64,000 nt of DNA from Pediococcus acidilactici (GCA_024970065.1 CP103908.1:1488001-1552000); one strand, 5' to 3'. Shown: positions 28,108 through 37,737, counted from the first letter of the stretch. Notes: a model not told the origin generated them from the letters alone. A program made the numbers and translations.

Positions 28108-29666
28108 GCTTGCTTTTTCTCCGCGTATTCTACAATTTCCAATTTTCTAACCACCGTTACCTTGACCTGTCCTGGATAAGTAACTTCGTCTTCAATCCGG
28201 TCCTTAACGTTGGTTGCCAAGTTTTTGATACTACGATCGTTAGTTTCCTTAGGTAAAACAATTACCCGTAACTCTCGTCCAGCTTGGATTGCATAGCTCT
28301 CCTGTACCTCAGGCTGATCATTTGCAATTCCTTCCAGGCTTTTAATTCGTTGTAAGTAATCCGCAGCCGATTCGCTACGTGCACCCTGCCGCGCACCTGA
28401 AATTGCGTCCGCTGCTTCAACCAGATCGGCGATTACGTACTTCGACTCCACGTCCCCATGGTGTGAAGCAATCGTGTTAATCACAACCGGATTTTCCCGG
28501 AACTTGGTGGTCAGTTCAACACCCAACTCTACGTGGGTAGCTTCAATATCGCGGTCAATGGCTTTACCAATATCATGTAAAAGACCCGCACGGCGCGCTA
28601 AGGTAGCATTTTCACCTAATTCAGCAGCAAAAATTCCCGCTAGCTTAGCCGTTTCGATCGAATGTTCTAGAATATTTTGCCCATAACTGGTTCGGTAGTG
28701 CATCCGGCCAACGATCTTAATCAAGTCGGGAGCCATGTGCTTTAATTTCAACTCCCGAACCGCGTTTTCCCCGTAGTGGCGAATCCGCTGATCGATCGCC
28801 CAGTTTGCCTGGTTAACTAGCCGTTCAATCGTGTCAGGAAGTACCCGTTTTTCACTCTTGATGGCTTTAATGACTTCCATTGCCGTCGCGCGCCGAATGG
28901 GGTCGTAACCGTTGATAATCACTTCTTTAGTCTGATCGTCAATAATCACGTCAACCCCGGTTAGCGCCTCAAGGGCCCGCACGTTTTGTCCGGAGTTGCC
29001 AATAATCTTTCCTAAATACTCCTGATTATCGGCAACCAACCCGCGGTGATTTTCGTACTGCACGTTAACCACGTTGCTATGCTCCATTGCAATGGCAATC
29101 AGGTCTTCTGCTTCCCGCTCCTTCGAGCTTTCCAGTTCGGTTGCCGCGTTATTAACAAATTCGTCCCGGGTTTGTTCCGCATCTTCCTTAGTATCTTTTA
29201 AAACCATTTCTTGGGCGCGAACTTCGGGCAAATCCGCTACGTCTTGCAACGTTTGCCAACGTTCTTCAATCAACTGGTCGGCTTGATTTAGGGTTTCCTT
29301 AATCGTATTTTTTCGTTCTTGTAGGTCATGTCGCTTTTGGGATAGCAAGGTTGCCCGGTTCGCAAGTGCACTGCGCTTTTGCTCCAGCATTTTCATGCGT
29401 TGTTCAATCCAGGTACTTTTCCGCTGGTTATCACGTTGATCATCATCAAGTTCCTGACTAATGGTCAGCCGATACTGTTCGGTTTCTTGGTGACTTTTTT
29501 GTTGGTATTCTTGAACTGCTTGGCGGGTCGCTTGCTGTTGCTGAGCAGTCAGCTTCCTAGCTGCTTGCCGAGCTTCTCGTAAAATTTCCTGATGCTTTTG
29601 CGCCCGGTGCCAAAAACCGCCGCCTAATGCGAGCATCAGTAAAATTACGATTAAAATCGTTACCAT
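28104..29666 (-). CDS. rny: RNase Y-like endoribonuclease (divergent paralogue)
   Basis: The 520-residue protein has the full RNase Y architecture: an N-terminal membrane segment (2-16), a long Gln/Glu/Lys-rich coiled coil (about 25-190), a KH domain with GxxG loop GNSG, and an HD domain with LLHDIGKAID and SHHGD. RNase Y starts mRNA decay at the membrane. The loop GNSG differs from the GREG usual in canonical RNase Y and the coiled coil is unusually rich in glutamine. A second, canonical rny may exist elsewhere. It leads an operon with the HD hydrolase and PAP2 genes, behind an extended -10 promoter (TGCTATAAT, 29700-29708). Confidence 0.88.
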   Translation of the reverse strand: MVTILIVILLMLALGGGFWHRAQKHQEILREARQAARKLTAQQQQATRQAVQEYQQKSHQETEQYRLTISQELDDDQRDNQRKSTWIEQRMKMLEQKRSALANRATLLSQKRHDLQERKNTIKETLNQADQLIEERWQTLQDVADLPEVRAQEMVLKDTKEDAEQTRDEFVNNAATELESSKEREAEDLIAIAMEHSNVVNVQYENHRGLVADNQEYLGKIIGNSGQNVRALEALTGVDVIIDDQTKEVIINGYDPIRRATAMEVIKAIKSEKRVLPDTIERLVNQANWAIDQRIRHYGENAVRELKLKHMAPDLIKIVGRMHYRTSYGQNILEHSIETAKLAGIFAAELGENATLARRAGLLHDIGKAIDRDIEATHVELGVELTTKFRENPVVINTIASHHGDVESKYVIADLVEAADAISGARQGARSESAADYLQRIKSLEGIANDQPEVQESYAIQAGRELRVIVLPKETNDRSIKNLATNVKDRIEDEVTYPGQVKVTVVRKLEIVEYAEKKQA

Positions 29667-29809
29667 CGCGTTGCCCCCTTTTTCTTCATAATCGGATTTT
29701 ATTATAGCATAATTCCATTACGCCATTTTGCGGCCGTTCCACCGTTTTACCGGATGTTTAAAATTCCAGAAGCGCGGTGTTTTAGTCGTCTTTAGTCAAA
29801 TCGTTAATT

Positions 29810-30223
29810 TTACAATTCTACCATGCGCCACGTACCTTCGCCGGCCTTCTCTAAATCGTTCACGAAGCTCAAGACCATCTTGGCCCGGTTCGGATTTTTT
29901 TCGTACAATTTGTTTAATCCCTGTCCGGTAGTTAACGGTGTGCCCAGGTTAAACTGGCCGTCCGTCTGGGTTCCTTCCGAAAAAGCCACCACCCAGTCAC
30001 CAGTTTCGATTGCGGTGTATAGGAAAAATAGGGCGTAGTCTTCGCTTAGGTAAGCCGGGACTGCCCAAACTTGATCGCCGACTTCCTGAGTCAAGTTACC
30101 CATAAAATTATATTCGGATGCGTTGCTGCCGTTCACCTCATGATTTAGTTGCATCAGCATTGCATCAAACGCTGGATCTCCCAACGTTAAGTTTACATTT
30201 TCAAAATTACCTTCTGTTGTCAT
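29810..30223 (-). CDS. SseB-like domain protein
   Basis: The 137-residue cytosolic protein resembles the SseB N-terminal domain (DUF), with the central pattern VWAVPAYLSEDYALFFLYT and a C-terminal NPNRAKMVLSFVNDLEK. Proteins of this sort are widespread in lactobacilli without known function. The ATG at 30223 follows GAGG with correct spacing; six upstream in-frame codons have none. It lies 59 bp behind the pseudouridine synthase and may be co-transcribed. Confidence 0.6.
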   Translation of the reverse strand: MTTEGNFENVNLTLGDPAFDAMLMQLNHEVNGSNASEYNFMGNLTQEVGDQVWAVPAYLSEDYALFFLYTAIETGDWVVAFSEGTQTDGQFNLGTPLTTGQGLNKLYEKNPNRAKMVLSFVNDLEKAGEGTWRMVEL

Positions 30224-30282
30224 AACTACCTCTTCAATCAATTAATTTCTTCTCAATATTAGAGCTGTTCATTTGCGACTGT

Positions 30283-31161
30283 CTACATCCCGATTTCTTG
30301 TAAATCAACGGGCAATGGAGCCGTAAATGATAGTTTTTGGTTCGTAAACGGATCAAAAAAGCGGATGGATTGGGCGTGCAACGCTTGCCGCTCAATCCCG
30401 CGATCCATCGGCCCACCGTAAAGTTGGTCGCCCACTAACGGGTGTCCCGCGTTTGCAAAATGAACCCGGATTTGATGAGTCCGTCCCGTTTTCAAGTGCA
30501 CCTGTACCAAGGTCTGGTTCGCAAAGCGTTCCACGACTTTGAAGCTTGTCGTGGCGTTTTGCCCTCCTTCTTGCACTTCCCGGTGGATTCCGTCATCAGC
30601 TAAGCCTAATGGTTGGTTAAAAGTTCCCTTTTCTGCACTAACGACTCCGTCTACTAGGGCAAGGTAAGCCTTCTTAATTTTTCGGTGGCGAACTTGTTCG
30701 CTTAATAAACTATTTGCCACTTGGTGACGGGCAACTAAGGTAACCCCACTAGTGAAACGATCTAGTCGGGTAATTAAGTGGGGCACTAAATTCACCGCCC
30801 CGTTAGCCTGCCAATGGCCCTTAATTCGGTTGACCAGGGTATCCGTCCGGTTGCTTGGCCCGGGAACCGCGGTTAATCCCGCTGGTTTATTGACCACCAA
30901 CCAGTTATCATCCTCATAAATAATATCCAAGGGTTGGTCGCTAGCCGGCACTTCCGGGTCGGATTTTTCGTCTGGCAATTCAATCCAAAAGGGCTCAAAG
31001 GGCATAATTTTATCCTTCAACGCCACCGTCCGTTCGTTTTCATCAACTAACCGACCGTCCTGCCGGATTTTTTGCATTAGCCGCTGGCTGGCTCCTAACC
31101 GTTGTAAAACCTTTTGTGCGCTAATGATTTCTTCTAAATTATTTTCAATTCGGTATCGCAT
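30283..31161 (-). CDS. RluD/RluA-type pseudouridine synthase
   Basis: The 292-residue enzyme has an N-terminal S4-like RNA-binding region (about 10-50) and the RluA catalytic motif TRLDRFTSGVTLVAR with the nucleophilic Asp. KTGRTHQIRVHFANAGHPLVGDQLYGG follows, the usual active-site partner segment. It isomerises uridines in rRNA or tRNA; the target cannot be read. I start it at the ATG 31161 with GGAG upstream, since the 32 preceding residues look unlike any RluA N-terminus. Confidence 0.9.
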   Translation of the reverse strand: MRYRIENNLEEIISAQKVLQRLGASQRLMQKIRQDGRLVDENERTVALKDKIMPFEPFWIELPDEKSDPEVPASDQPLDIIYEDDNWLVVNKPAGLTAVPGPSNRTDTLVNRIKGHWQANGAVNLVPHLITRLDRFTSGVTLVARHQVANSLLSEQVRHRKIKKAYLALVDGVVSAEKGTFNQPLGLADDGIHREVQEGGQNATTSFKVVERFANQTLVQVHLKTGRTHQIRVHFANAGHPLVGDQLYGGPMDRGIERQALHAQSIRFFDPFTNQKLSFTAPLPVDLQEIGM

Positions 31162-31245
31162 ATTTTCTCCATTCGTTTGTGCTTTCTTCCTTCGCTCCCT
31201 TCCATTATAGCTAATTTCCGATTCGCTTACCGAAAACTTTTTATC

Positions 31246-31273
31246 TTGAAATCCCAATAAAAGAGACTACAAT
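31246..31273 (+). promoter_or_regulatory. folT promoter
   Basis: A -35 TTGAAA and -10 TACAAT are 16 bp apart, ending about 20 bp before the THF aptamer. Confidence 0.7.
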
Positions 31274-31291
31274 GAATTTAGCTCTATCAAT

Positions 31292-31382
31292 GGAGTAGGA
31301 ATCGGTGCGTTAAGTGTCGTCGAGACGGAGAGTTGTTCGACGAACGAATGCCTAGCAGCGATATCGGTTCCGCATCTCGCCG
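31292..31382 (+). promoter_or_regulatory. Tetrahydrofolate (THF) riboswitch
   Basis: The aptamer shows the conserved THF blocks: GGAGUAG, GCGUUAAGUG, ACGAAUGCC, and a terminal GGUUCCGCAUC. Helices GGAAUCG / CGGUUCC and UCGUCGA / UCGACGA are visible. It lies between a promoter and the folate transporter folT, its known partner in lactic acid bacteria. Folate excess should lower folT expression. Confidence 0.88.
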
Positions 31383-31450
31383 TTGAAGAGGGAATTTTTC
31401 ATGCTATTTCCTTTTCGTTTTGCGGCCAATAAAGAAATGGAGGGATTTGC

Positions 31451-32005
31451 ATGAAGGATTTTTTTAGTATTAAGGGTGTTTTTTCCGTGCGAAACCTAAC
31501 CATGATGGCTTTGTTGGCGGCTTTAGATGTTGTGTTGGCTCGTTACACGACTATTCATCTAACGCCCCAGTTCACCTTGGTTAGTTTCGAATATATTCCA
31601 TCGGCCATCGTTGCCGGTTTGTTTGGCCCGTGGGCCGGAATTGTATTTGGGTTAGTTAGCGACACGGTCGGTTACTTCTCTAACCCGGTTGGCCCATACC
31701 TTCCCGTCTGGGCCATTAGCGCCATGGTCGGTAACGTTATTCAGTCGATTTTCTTATACCAAGGCAAATTTGACTGGTGGCGAATTTTGATTGCCCGCCT
31801 GTTGGTCATGGTGGTGGTTATCATGGGACTAAACTTTATTTGGCAATCGATTTACTTTGGCGCGGCCGCGGCTGCGTATTATAATTCCGCGCGGATTATC
31901 AGCAACCTTATTCAATTGCCAATTCAAGTAATCCTTATCCGGGTCTTCGGTCAACTATCGTTACGAATCGTAACCCGCATGAATGCTAGTCGGCAATCCG
32001 TTTAA
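31451..32005 (+). CDS. folT: Folate-specific ECF transporter S component
   Basis: The 184-residue membrane protein has six hydrophobic segments and an N-terminal LTMMALLAALDVVLAR, the segment by which S components contact EcfT. The stretch SNPVGPYLPVWAISAMVGN is characteristic of FolT. It binds folate and shares the general EcfA-A'-T module encoded elsewhere. GGAGGG precedes the ATG. The THF riboswitch confirms the substrate. Confidence 0.93.
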   Translation: MKDFFSIKGVFSVRNLTMMALLAALDVVLARYTTIHLTPQFTLVSFEYIPSAIVAGLFGPWAGIVFGLVSDTVGYFSNPVGPYLPVWAISAMVGNVIQSIFLYQGKFDWWRILIARLLVMVVVIMGLNFIWQSIYFGAAAAAYYNSARIISNLIQLPIQVILIRVFGQLSLRIVTRMNASRQSV

Positions 32006-32013
32006 TAATTTAT

Positions 32014-32042
32014 TTGCTTTTCTCCATTATTCATCATAAAAT
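32014..32042 (+). promoter_or_regulatory. Promoter of the 48-residue basic protein
   Basis: A -35 TTGCTT (32014-32019) and -10 TAAAAT (32037-32042) are 17 bp apart, downstream of folT. Confidence 0.6.
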
Positions 32043-32077
32043 AGTAATTGATTATTTTTTTGCTGAGGAGGAAGACC

Positions 32078-32224
32078 ATGAAGTCACCATATAATTCATT
32101 CGCCCGTGCACGTAAAGTTTCTGGCAAACGCGAACGTCGTCGCCGTCAAGCACGGATCGTAGCGATTCAAAAATTTGCTAAAGGCAAGACTGATACAATC
32201 GCTGAAACACCAAAAGTTAAATAA
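32078..32224 (+). CDS. Small, highly basic 48-residue protein of unknown function
   Basis: I do not recognise this family. The ATG follows GAGGAGGAAG at ideal spacing. The product begins MKSPYNSFARARKVSGKR and continues with a run of arginines (RERRRRQAR); about one third of residues are Lys or Arg and few are acidic. It probably binds nucleic acid or the ribosome. It has its own promoter and a perfect terminator immediately after the stop codon, forming a separate transcription unit of about 210 nt. Codon use is like that of ribosomal genes. It lies between folT and the purine permease. Confidence 0.75.
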   Translation: MKSPYNSFARARKVSGKRERRRRQARIVAIQKFAKGKTDTIAETPKVK

Positions 32225-32230
32225 GAACTC

Positions 32231-32262
32231 AAAAGAGGTTGGAAAATTTCCAACCTCTTTTT
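32231..32262 (+). terminator. Terminator of the small basic gene
   Basis: Arms AAAAGAGGTTGGAAA and TTTCCAACCTCTTTT are perfect complements followed by U, seven bases after the stop codon. Confidence 0.92.
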
Positions 32263-32384
32263 CTGTACTATTTTATTTTTAAACCATAAATTTCCGAAAA
32301 CGAAAATTAGGGAGCTCCGTTTAGCTTGAAAAACGGCAGTAATACCGAATTTAGCACCACGACCATTTTGTTAAGACGCAAAAG

Positions 32385-33713
32385 CTATCCAGCTTTTTGC
32401 TCACTATCTACGTCCAGTCCTTTCGTCCCGTTCAATAGAAGATTCATGATGATCGCCGTCACACATCCAACCACCATCCCGTTATCTAAAATGGTTTGCA
32501 CGGTTGCTGGCAAAATGTGGAATAAGGTTGGTTGAGTGGTTACCCCCAAGCCAATTCCAATCGAGACCGCAATTACTAGCAAGTTGTTAACCGTCATATC
32601 AACCGCTGCCAGCATCTTAATTCCTTGGGCCCCCACCATGCCAAACATTACCAGCATTGCACCGCCAAGTACCGATGTTGGAATTAACGTTGCAATCGCA
32701 CTAAACTTTGGAATCAAACCTAAAATTAATAACATCCCTGCTGAAAAATAAATTGGGCGCAATTTTTTAATTCCGGATAGTTGCACAATCCCCACGTTTT
32801 GGGAAAAGGTCGAGTACGGGAAAGTGTTAAAGATTCCGCCTAGGATTGCAGCAATCCCTTCCGAGCGGTAACCGCGCTTTAAATCATCCGCCGTTAGTTT
32901 TCGTTCGGTAATGTCGGCTAATGCAAAGTAAACACCGGTAGATTCAATCATACAAGTTACCGCAGCCAACAACATCGTTAAGATAGAAGACCATTCAAAC
33001 TTCGGAGTCGCAAAGTAAAACGGCAGCGGAATTTTTAACCAACTTGCTTGGCTAATCGGTGTTGGATCAATTAATCCCATTAATACGGCGATTAAGGATC
33101 CTACCACGATCCCAATTAAAACCGAGATTCGTTTGATAAATCCGTGCGTGAAAACCTGAATCAAAATAATAATTAATGCAGTTACAAAACCTAAAATCAA
33201 GTTGCTAGCACTACCAAAGTGAGGATCCGCGACGTTCCCGCCCCCGATATTTTGAAAGGCGACCGGGATTAACGTAAACCCAATCAGGGTAATCAACGCA
33301 CCGGTTACCACCACCGGGAAAAATTTTCGTAACCGTGCAAAGAGCCCGCTAATCAAGAAGACGAAAATTCCAGCGGCAATTACTCCTCCGTACATATAAT
33401 CCCAACCGAAGGTGTTCCCAATGTGTTCCATCGGCGCTAAGTATTCCACCGCCGATCCTAACACCACAGGTAAGGCAATCCCGGTGAGCGGCGTACGCTT
33501 AATTTGTAAGAAGGTCGCCACTCCGCACATAAAGATGTCCACGGAAATTAAATACGTCATTTGTTGGGCGTTAAATTTCAACGCTGCCCCAATTAAAAGC
33601 GGGATTAAAATATCCCCCGCGTACATTGCTAGTAAATGCTGAAAAGCCAATAAAATTGTCTTTGGTGTTGACAGTCGTTCTTCTTGTAAAACTTGCGACT
33701 CAAATTCCTTCAT
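32385..33713 (-). CDS. pbuX: NCS2 xanthine/uric acid permease
   Basis: The 442-residue membrane protein has about 14 segments and the NCS2 features QHLLAMYAGDILIPLLIG near the N-terminus, TCMIESTGVYFALAD in segment 8, and GGIFNTFPYSTFSQNVGIVQLSG, which fits the xanthine/urate group rather than uracil. It imports purine bases with protons. The ATG at 33713 follows GGAGG at five bases. No xpt gene or guanine riboswitch is adjacent, but three CGAAC-type motifs upstream may be purine-regulator sites. Confidence 0.88.
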   Translation of the reverse strand: MKEFESQVLQEERLSTPKTILLAFQHLLAMYAGDILIPLLIGAALKFNAQQMTYLISVDIFMCGVATFLQIKRTPLTGIALPVVLGSAVEYLAPMEHIGNTFGWDYMYGGVIAAGIFVFLISGLFARLRKFFPVVVTGALITLIGFTLIPVAFQNIGGGNVADPHFGSASNLILGFVTALIIILIQVFTHGFIKRISVLIGIVVGSLIAVLMGLIDPTPISQASWLKIPLPFYFATPKFEWSSILTMLLAAVTCMIESTGVYFALADITERKLTADDLKRGYRSEGIAAILGGIFNTFPYSTFSQNVGIVQLSGIKKLRPIYFSAGMLLILGLIPKFSAIATLIPTSVLGGAMLVMFGMVGAQGIKMLAAVDMTVNNLLVIAVSIGIGLGVTTQPTLFHILPATVQTILDNGMVVGCVTAIIMNLLLNGTKGLDVDSEQKAG

Positions 33714-33741
33714 CTCATCCTCCACTATATCAGTAATTATT

Positions 33742-33845
33742 TTCGGTTTATAACGAACATTTTAGCATAATAGTCAGCGTTTAAAAAGATGAATAACGAA
33801 CTTTATTTTACAAAAAAGGTTCATCAAATAAATATTGTTCGTCTA
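33742..33845. promoter_or_regulatory. CGAAC motifs between pbuX and pepD
   Basis: Three similar sites are seen: ATAACGAACATT (33750-33761), ATAACGAACTTT (33793-33804) and, on the other strand, a GACGAACAAT near 33833-33843. They resemble the core of the Gram-positive PurBox (CCGAAC). The first overlaps the likely pbuX start region behind an extended -10 (TGCTAAAAT). Confidence 0.3.
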
Positions 33846-33912
33846 TTGTTCCTGTGAGTTTTGTGCAAAAGTTATATAATGGTTATATAAAACAATAAAG
33901 GAGTGTTTATCA

Positions 33913-35319
33913 ATGAACAAACGCATTCACGGTTCTTGTACCACTATTTTAGTTGGTAAAAAAGCCTCCATCGACGGTTCAACGATCATTTCGCGGAACG
34001 ACGACGGCCACGAAGCCCTCGATCCCCAACGTTTTGTCGCTGTTAATCCCGATGAACAACCGCAAAATTATCGTGCCGTAATCAGTGGAGTTGAGATTAA
34101 GCTTCCCGACAACCCGTTACGTTACACTTCCATGCCAAATTCCATTTTAACGAACGGAATTTGGCCCGCAGCCGGCATTAACAGCGAAAACGTCGCAATG
34201 TCTGCTACCGAAACCATTACTACTAATTCCCGTATCCTCGGAATTGACCCTTACGTAGAAGGTGGGATTGGTGAAGAAGACATTGTTACGCTAGTTTTAC
34301 CATACATCCACAGCGCCCGGGAAGGCGTTTTACGAATGGGCAAACTCCTAGAAGAGTATGGAACCTACGAACCTAACGGAATTGCCTTTTCAGACAACGA
34401 AGAAGTTTGGTGGCTTGAAACCATCGGCGGACACCACTGGGCTGCAGTTCGCATCCCTGATGATGCCTACGTAGTTGCACCTAACCGGATGAACATCGAC
34501 CACTTTGATTTTGACTCGGAAGATACCTTATGCTCGGCAGATTTGAAGGATTTGATTGAAAAATACCACCTTAACCCTGATTACGACGGGTACAACTTCC
34601 GCCACATTTTCGGTAGTGCATCGATTAAAGACACGGTTTACAACAACCCGCGGACTTGGTACGGACAAAAATACTTCAATCCCGAAATCGAACACGACCC
34701 AATGGACCAAGACTTGCCATTCATTTGCCATGCGGACAAGAAGATTTCAATTGAAGACGTTAAGTTTGTCTTGAGTTCGCATTTTGAAAATACGGAATAC
34801 GATCCTTACGGTAACGGTACCGAAGACCAAAAGAAACTCTTCCGGCCAATCGGAATCAACCGGAACCACAACGTGCACATTTTACAAATCCGTAACGATG
34901 TGCCCGCTGAAATCGCTGGAATTCATTGGCTAGCTTACGGCGCCAACACGTTTAATACGGTGGTTCCGTTCTACGCGAACGTCAACGACACTCCGGACGT
35001 TTATAAAAACGCCACCGGCACGTTTGACCTTAACAACATGTACTGGTTAAGCTGTACGACCGCCCTCCTTGGAGATACCGACTACGATTTGTACGTCGAC
35101 CTCCGCAACACCTTCGAACTTGAAGCAATGGGTGCGTACCGGCACATCCAAAACGAAACTGACCAAAACTTCGCTACGCAAAGCGATCCAGTGAAGTATC
35201 TGGAAGCAGCTAACGAAAAATTAGCTCACGAATCCTTCACTCGTCAAACTAAGTTACTTGGTGAAATGGTCACCTTGGGCTCAGCACACATGAAGTTAAG
35301 ATATAACTTGAACGACTAG
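33913..35319 (+). CDS. pepDA: C69-family dipeptidase A
   Basis: The 468-residue Ntn-type peptidase has the nucleophile Cys at residue 9 ([25 protein letters not shown] is split here by me at the Cys-Thr-Thr). In characterised members the short leader is removed to expose this cysteine. It cleaves a broad range of dipeptides in the cytosol. AAAGGAG precedes the ATG. It is monocistronic with a strong terminator, divergent from pbuX. Confidence 0.92.
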   Translation: MNKRIHGSCTTILVGKKASIDGSTIISRNDDGHEALDPQRFVAVNPDEQPQNYRAVISGVEIKLPDNPLRYTSMPNSILTNGIWPAAGINSENVAMSATETITTNSRILGIDPYVEGGIGEEDIVTLVLPYIHSAREGVLRMGKLLEEYGTYEPNGIAFSDNEEVWWLETIGGHHWAAVRIPDDAYVVAPNRMNIDHFDFDSEDTLCSADLKDLIEKYHLNPDYDGYNFRHIFGSASIKDTVYNNPRTWYGQKYFNPEIEHDPMDQDLPFICHADKKISIEDVKFVLSSHFENTEYDPYGNGTEDQKKLFRPIGINRNHNVHILQIRNDVPAEIAGIHWLAYGANTFNTVVPFYANVNDTPDVYKNATGTFDLNNMYWLSCTTALLGDTDYDLYVDLRNTFELEAMGAYRHIQNETDQNFATQSDPVKYLEAANEKLAHESFTRQTKLLGEMVTLGSAHMKLRYNLND

Positions 35320-35344
35320 CCTTCGTTAATAACTAGCGAAACTA

Positions 35345-35385
35345 AAAACGCTTCTTAAGATTAATTTCTTAAGGAGCGTTTTAAT
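35345..35385. terminator. pepDA terminator
   Basis: A 15-bp stem (AAAACGCTTCTTAAG / CTTAAGGAGCGTTTT) with an 8-base A/T loop; T-rich on the plus side and usable from both strands. Confidence 0.9.
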
Positions 35386-35492
35386 TTAGTTAGCTTTCCC
35401 AGTGGTGAATCAAGGGTAAGCATTTCAAAATTCGGTCCTAGTTACCTACTCACAAATTTCCAAGGCTTATCAACCACATTGGGGAATTAATG

Positions 35493-36725
35493 CTATTTGC
35501 GTTTCATTTGTAAACTACGCCGAAACGCCTTAAAGATTCCTTCGTTATTATAAACGAGCACGTTACGTTCGTAAGCTTTAGCGCTCAACCAGCAAAAGGC
35601 CAATAAAAAAATAACGTTAATGCCTCCAGCCACGCCAGCCGCGGTCAGACTTGCTTGATCAACGCCGTAACGCACCGGCATCACCATCGGGCTGGTAAAC
35701 GGTAGGTAACTTAAAACCGTCGTTACCATTCCTTGGCTATCCGGAGCTTGGATTGCCGCAAAGAAACCAAACATCGCAATCAAAGTTGCCGGCACCGCCG
35801 CTTGCGCAATTTGTTCTTGGTTGGTAACCAACGAACCGCAAAGGGCCGCTAAAATTGCGTACGTAAAAACTCCCAGGATGAAAAAGCCAATTGAAATACT
35901 GAGGAAAAGCAGATCGATTTCGTGCCACGGAATTTGGCTAATTAAATTGTGCAACTTGCCGGATTGACCGCTGGTTAACCAAACCACCACCCCGACTAAC
36001 AGATAAACCAGTAGGTGAATTAACGTCAACAGCCCCACGCCAAGCAATTTACCGTAAAATTGGGTCTTCGCCTTCACTGCGGTTAAAATTGATTCTTCAA
36101 TTCGGGAACCTTTTTCAGTACCAATTTCTTGGGCAATGACGTTTCCGTAACTAATTAAGAAAATGTACATCGGCAACGCAATCAGTTGGGCCACGATCAT
36201 CTTTAACTGTCGGTTACCGGAGTTAACCGTGGTCACCCGTCCCTTCTTAAGGCTAACCGTTTTCGTAGTTAGCTCCGGCGTTCGTAACAGCTGAGCCAAC
36301 TGTTGCTGACTTAGCCCCAGCGCTTTAGCCGTATTGGCCGTATTCAAAACCGCTAAGTCTTGTTGCACATCGTCTTCTTCAACGTCAGCACCTTTTTTAT
36401 TAATCGTTAATTTTGAATGCTGCATGTGTGCATCGATGGTCAGAATCCCATCAACTTTAGTACTTTTTAATGCCCGTTCAGCATCTTTTTTAGTAGAGTA
36501 CTCCCGGTAGCGCAAATCCACGTGCTGCGTAGCAGAAAGCTCCTTCACGATTTCCGGCGGAGCCACCACTGCCACGGTAGCTTTAGAGTCTTTATGGCCA
36601 CTATAAATACCGATTCCTACCATGATTCCAGCTATAATCAGCGGCAATAAAACCAGCGACCACCAAGAAAAACTGGTGACGTTCTTTTTTAAAACTTGCT
36701 TCGCGATAATCATTAATTTATTCAT
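35493..36725 (-). CDS. ABC-2 type permease (NatB-like)
   Basis: The 410-residue protein has one N-terminal membrane segment, an extracellular domain of about 150 residues and five C-terminal segments, the layout of NatB/YhaP ABC-2 permeases. With the upstream ATPase it likely exports sodium or a small compound; the substrate is inferred only from family. Its ATG overlaps the ATPase stop codon (ATGA). Confidence 0.83.
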   Translation of the reverse strand: MNKLMIIAKQVLKKNVTSFSWWSLVLLPLIIAGIMVGIGIYSGHKDSKATVAVVAPPEIVKELSATQHVDLRYREYSTKKDAERALKSTKVDGILTIDAHMQHSKLTINKKGADVEEDDVQQDLAVLNTANTAKALGLSQQQLAQLLRTPELTTKTVSLKKGRVTTVNSGNRQLKMIVAQLIALPMYIFLISYGNVIAQEIGTEKGSRIEESILTAVKAKTQFYGKLLGVGLLTLIHLLVYLLVGVVVWLTSGQSGKLHNLISQIPWHEIDLLFLSISIGFFILGVFTYAILAALCGSLVTNQEQIAQAAVPATLIAMFGFFAAIQAPDSQGMVTTVLSYLPFTSPMVMPVRYGVDQASLTAAGVAGGINVIFLLAFCWLSAKAYERNVLVYNNEGIFKAFRRSLQMKRK

Positions 36726-37618
36726 TCCGGGTCACCAGCCTTAATCTTAAAAATCTCGTCTAAAGTAGGCGGTTGTTGACTAAATTCTTGTAGATAACCA
36801 TCACGCGTTACCAGTTCAAAAATTTGATGGCCAACTGTGGGTTCCGTTAGTTCTAAAACTAACCGGCCCGCCCGCGTAGTAACTCGCTGAACTCCCGGAA
36901 CAGCTGCCAAATCTGTCGCCGTAAATCGGTCCGTACGCAGATACACTCGCGTATCCCCAAAGCGTTGGCGAATTTCGTTAACCTTCCCATTGAGAACTAC
37001 CTGACCATCTTTTAACATTACCAACTGGTCCGATAGATCTTCGATATTCGTCATGTCGTGGCTTGAAAAGATAATCGCGGTTCCATTTTGGCGTAAAAAC
37101 CGAATCCCTTCCTTCAATAATCCCGCATTTACCGGATCCAGCCCCGAAAAAGGTTCATCAAGGATCGCTAGTTTAGGCATGAAAATTAACGCCGCAATTA
37201 ACTGAACTTTTTGTTGGTTTCCTTTTGATAAATTCTTGATTTTCTCTTTACGATTTCCCTTCACCTGAAACCGGTCCATCCATTCGTCCAACTGAGTTAA
37301 AATAGCCCGCTTTTTCATTCCGTGCAACTGACCGAAAAACAAGACTTGCTGTTCAATAGTCATTTTAGGATATAATCCCCGTTCTTCTGGAAGATACCCG
37401 ATCCAATCCCGTTTTAGCTGGCTAATCGGCTGACCATCCCAACTAATTTCTCCTTCGTCAGGCGTTAAAAAATCTAAAATCATCCGAAACGTAGTTGTTT
37501 TCCCCGCTCCGTTTTGCCCAATCAACCCTAAAATTTCACCAGGGCGAACCTCAAAAGTTTCGTCGTTGACGGCACAGTGTGTTCCAAAGTATTTACTAAC
37601 GTGGTCAATTGATAACAT
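36722..37618 (-). CDS. ABC transporter ATPase (NatA-like)
   Basis: The 298-residue ATPase shows Walker A GQNGAGKTT, signature LSKGNQQKVQ, Walker B LAILDEPFSGLDPVN and a switch His in SSHDM. A C-terminal extension of about 80 residues is typical of NatA/DrrA-like proteins. The ATG at 37618 follows AAGGAG; 20 upstream codons lack a ribosome site. A likely promoter has -10 TATAAT at 37664-37669. Confidence 0.88.
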   Translation of the reverse strand: MLSIDHVSKYFGTHCAVNDETFEVRPGEILGLIGQNGAGKTTTFRMILDFLTPDEGEISWDGQPISQLKRDWIGYLPEERGLYPKMTIEQQVLFFGQLHGMKKRAILTQLDEWMDRFQVKGNRKEKIKNLSKGNQQKVQLIAALIFMPKLAILDEPFSGLDPVNAGLLKEGIRFLRQNGTAIIFSSHDMTNIEDLSDQLVMLKDGQVVLNGKVNEIRQRFGDTRVYLRTDRFTATDLAAVPGVQRVTTRAGRLVLELTEPTVGHQIFELVTRDGYLQEFSQQPPTLDEIFKIKAGDPE

Positions 37619-37737
37619 CGTAGCTCCTTTCTTTCTAATCCAATCCAAGCATTGATTATGGGTATTATAGCAAAGCAACCGGATCTTGAACGCGCTTTAT
37701 TAAAATAAGCCACGATTTTTGGAACCGCCCTCCCAAC

